This document shows, in pieces, positions 62,489 to 64,000 of a stretch of 64,000 bases of DNA. Every line of letters starts with the position of its first letter. The stretch's first letter is position 1. The position numbers were made by a program, and so were the translations under genes. The notes beneath the pieces were generated by a model. That model saw nothing but the letters and a program-made list of their open reading frames with translations, was not told where the DNA came from and made no database searches. Origin of the DNA: Larimichthys crocea (taxonomy: Eukaryota; Chordata; Actinopteri; Sciaenidae); NCBI RefSeq assembly GCF_000972845.2, contig NC_040025.1, forward strand, positions 19,275,399 to 19,339,398, given 5' to 3'.

Positions 62489-62719
62489 ACGGTGTGTCCC
62501 GTCACACAACAAAAAGCTAAGTTTTTTTTTTTTCTAAGTCTCTATCAAGGGGAAAGACACACAGCAACAAGATAAAAAAGAAAAGAAAAATACAAACCAA
62601 CCACAACTATCTCCACATCACGATGACCTCCTCCTGGCTCTGTGTGTAGTCTGTCTGGGACACTCCGGCTGCGCGAGCTGTTGTTCTTTCTGAGCACGGG
62701 TCCGGTTGCTAATGGAAAC

Positions 62720-64000
62720 CACTAACGCTCGTGCTCATAGGAAGACCACAACAAAGCAGAGCAGGGCACAGAGGTGGTGTTTTGTACTCACTAAGAGCAG
62801 ATGACACCAAATGTGCGATCAAAATCACTCGAAACTACTGCACGAGGAAAAAGTTGTGAAATTTAGAACAACCTCCAGGAATGCCTTCATTACTTTTCCC
62901 CTACAAAGATGGTAACTAAAAATGGACCATATTCATAGATTAGTTTGTATGTCTTATCAAACGTCAGCACTGACATTTTCTACTAAAATATTGCATTCAA
63001 GAAGAAGAGTTGTAAAAATGACACAGCTGTGCAAAAAACAGGTGAATGTGTGTATAAACATATTGTGAATATGATAAATGTCTCTCTGTATGGGATCTAT
63101 GAGTTTTCTATTCAGGGGATGTGGACAATGTAGGACAGCTGTTCTTTGTGCTGAAGCAAAAAAAAATTTGCAATTCATGAGACTGCTCTAATCCACCTCA
63201 AGAATAAAAGCTCCTCAAGCACCCCTACATTTTCTTTGTATGGAGTCCTTTGCTTAAAACTGCACACAATCACCACCAGCAGCTGCTGCTGCTGCTGTTC
63301 AAACACTCAGCCAATACTCCCACCTTGTGGCCAAGAAGTTTATTTATGACATATTGTATGATGACAAAGACTATGGCATTTCACAGTACCACGTTGCTTC
63401 ACATATGTACCAAAATTGAGATCAGTGACAGTACCACGTTGCTTCACATATGTACCAAAATTGAGATCAGTGAGAATAAACTTCCTAACCCTGATATATA
63501 ACAATCTACTGAAGGTCTACTAAAGGTTTCAGAGAATAAAATAAAATAATAATTATAAATTATATACACACATGTCTCAAGGCCCATTTACACAAAACCA
63601 CAGATCTAGATACATAATCAAACATTCATTAATAAACTCCATTTACTGGAAAACCCAACTGCTTTACGGTCAGTAACAAAAATTACATTAAAACTCTCAA
63701 AGTGAGATACCGCAACCTCAAAACAGGAAACCTTCACTTTGAATGGAATATGTGTGGTGAGGAAAAACCCAGCCCACTGCACTGCACCCTGAGACTATTT
63801 ATTTGCAGGAAACTGAATATCTGACATCCTGTGGGTATTTCAGTTTTATTTATTTTTTTGTTGTTGTTTTTTTTCTTCTGCAGGGGTGCACAACCTAAAA
63901 CCAGTGGCTGGTGTCAAACCAGATGAAGGAGATTGTCATATGTGGTGAAAACATCATAGATGTACACTAAAAAGTTCACACAGTTTATATACTCAAACTG
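62720..64000. other. Intergenic region at the right end
   Basis: No gene supported on either strand. It holds a 45-bp tandem duplication and a (CTG)n-like GCTGCTGCTG run at about 63281-63297. Open frames at 62957-63178 and 63250-63501 are short and unrecognised. Confidence 0.55.
63384..63473. repeat. Perfect 45-bp tandem duplication
   Basis: Bases 63384-63428 (beginning cagtaccacgttgc) are exactly repeated at 63429-63473. It creates a repeated 15-residue segment in the spurious open frame across it. Confidence 0.96.

Noticed and set aside
1..64000. Search for CRISPR arrays, phage, plasmid or bacterial operons, and for viral genes
   Set aside because: All genes are intron-containing vertebrate genes; the tandem repeats are microsatellites or minisatellites without spacer-repeat regularity, and no viral protein frame was recognised.

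Overview
This window looks like teleost fish nuclear DNA, probably from a percomorph-type genome. The genes are split into many short exons with GT-AG introns. Microsatellites are abundant, there is a tRNA-derived SINE with target-site duplications, and several fish-type LINE tails and dispersed repeats are present. No prokaryotic operon, CRISPR array or viral gene was seen. All gene models below were built by hand from splice sites, codon phase and remembered family similarity; no database search was run.

Layout: (1) 1-9.7 kb, plus strand: the 3' half of tox2, an HMG-box nuclear factor. It runs from the first HMG-box exon through a small last exon to the poly(A) signal. (2) 9.7-12.3 kb: intergenic, with a perfect hairpin and an orphan exon-like ORF. 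(3) 12.3-21.0 kb, minus strand: a complete 11-exon slc7a5/LAT1-like amino-acid transporter of 537 aa. (4) 21.1-28.4 kb: repeat-rich intergenic DNA with a GC-richer TATA/X-box island near 22.4-23.0 kb and two LINE 3' ends. (5) 28.4-45.7 kb, minus strand: a complete 12-exon NECAB-family gene (350 aa, EF-hand plus ABM-type C-terminal domain, most like NECAB3/NECAB1). Its introns hold an L2-like LINE relic, a SINE and several dispersed repeats. (6) 45.7-47.9 kb: a head-to-head intergenic region holding a degenerate 30-45 bp minisatellite. (7) 47.9-54.8 kb, plus strand: complete alas2 (592 aa), the erythroid 5-aminolevulinate synthase. Its noncoding exon 1 carries a recognisable iron-responsive element and intron 1 has a cluster of GATA motifs. 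(8) 54.8-62.5 kb, minus strand: ttc34 (1103 aa, TPR protein). It converges on alas2 with nearly abutting poly(A) signals and has a 5' noncoding exon with a strong-context uORF beside a near-palindromic RFX X-box. (9) 62.5-64 kb: intergenic, with a 45-bp tandem duplication.

The genes are functionally unrelated: transcription factor, transporter, neuronal Ca2+-binding protein, haem synthesis and a TPR protein. They are ordinary chromosomal neighbours, not a pathway cluster. I found no convincing new biological system. The most informative features are regulatory: the alas2 IRE with an apparent upper-stem U-U mismatch, in-frame CAGCAG tandem acceptors in both tox2 and the slc7a5-like gene, the X-box/uORF arrangement of ttc34, and a few orphan exon-like segments that could belong to unannotated transcripts.
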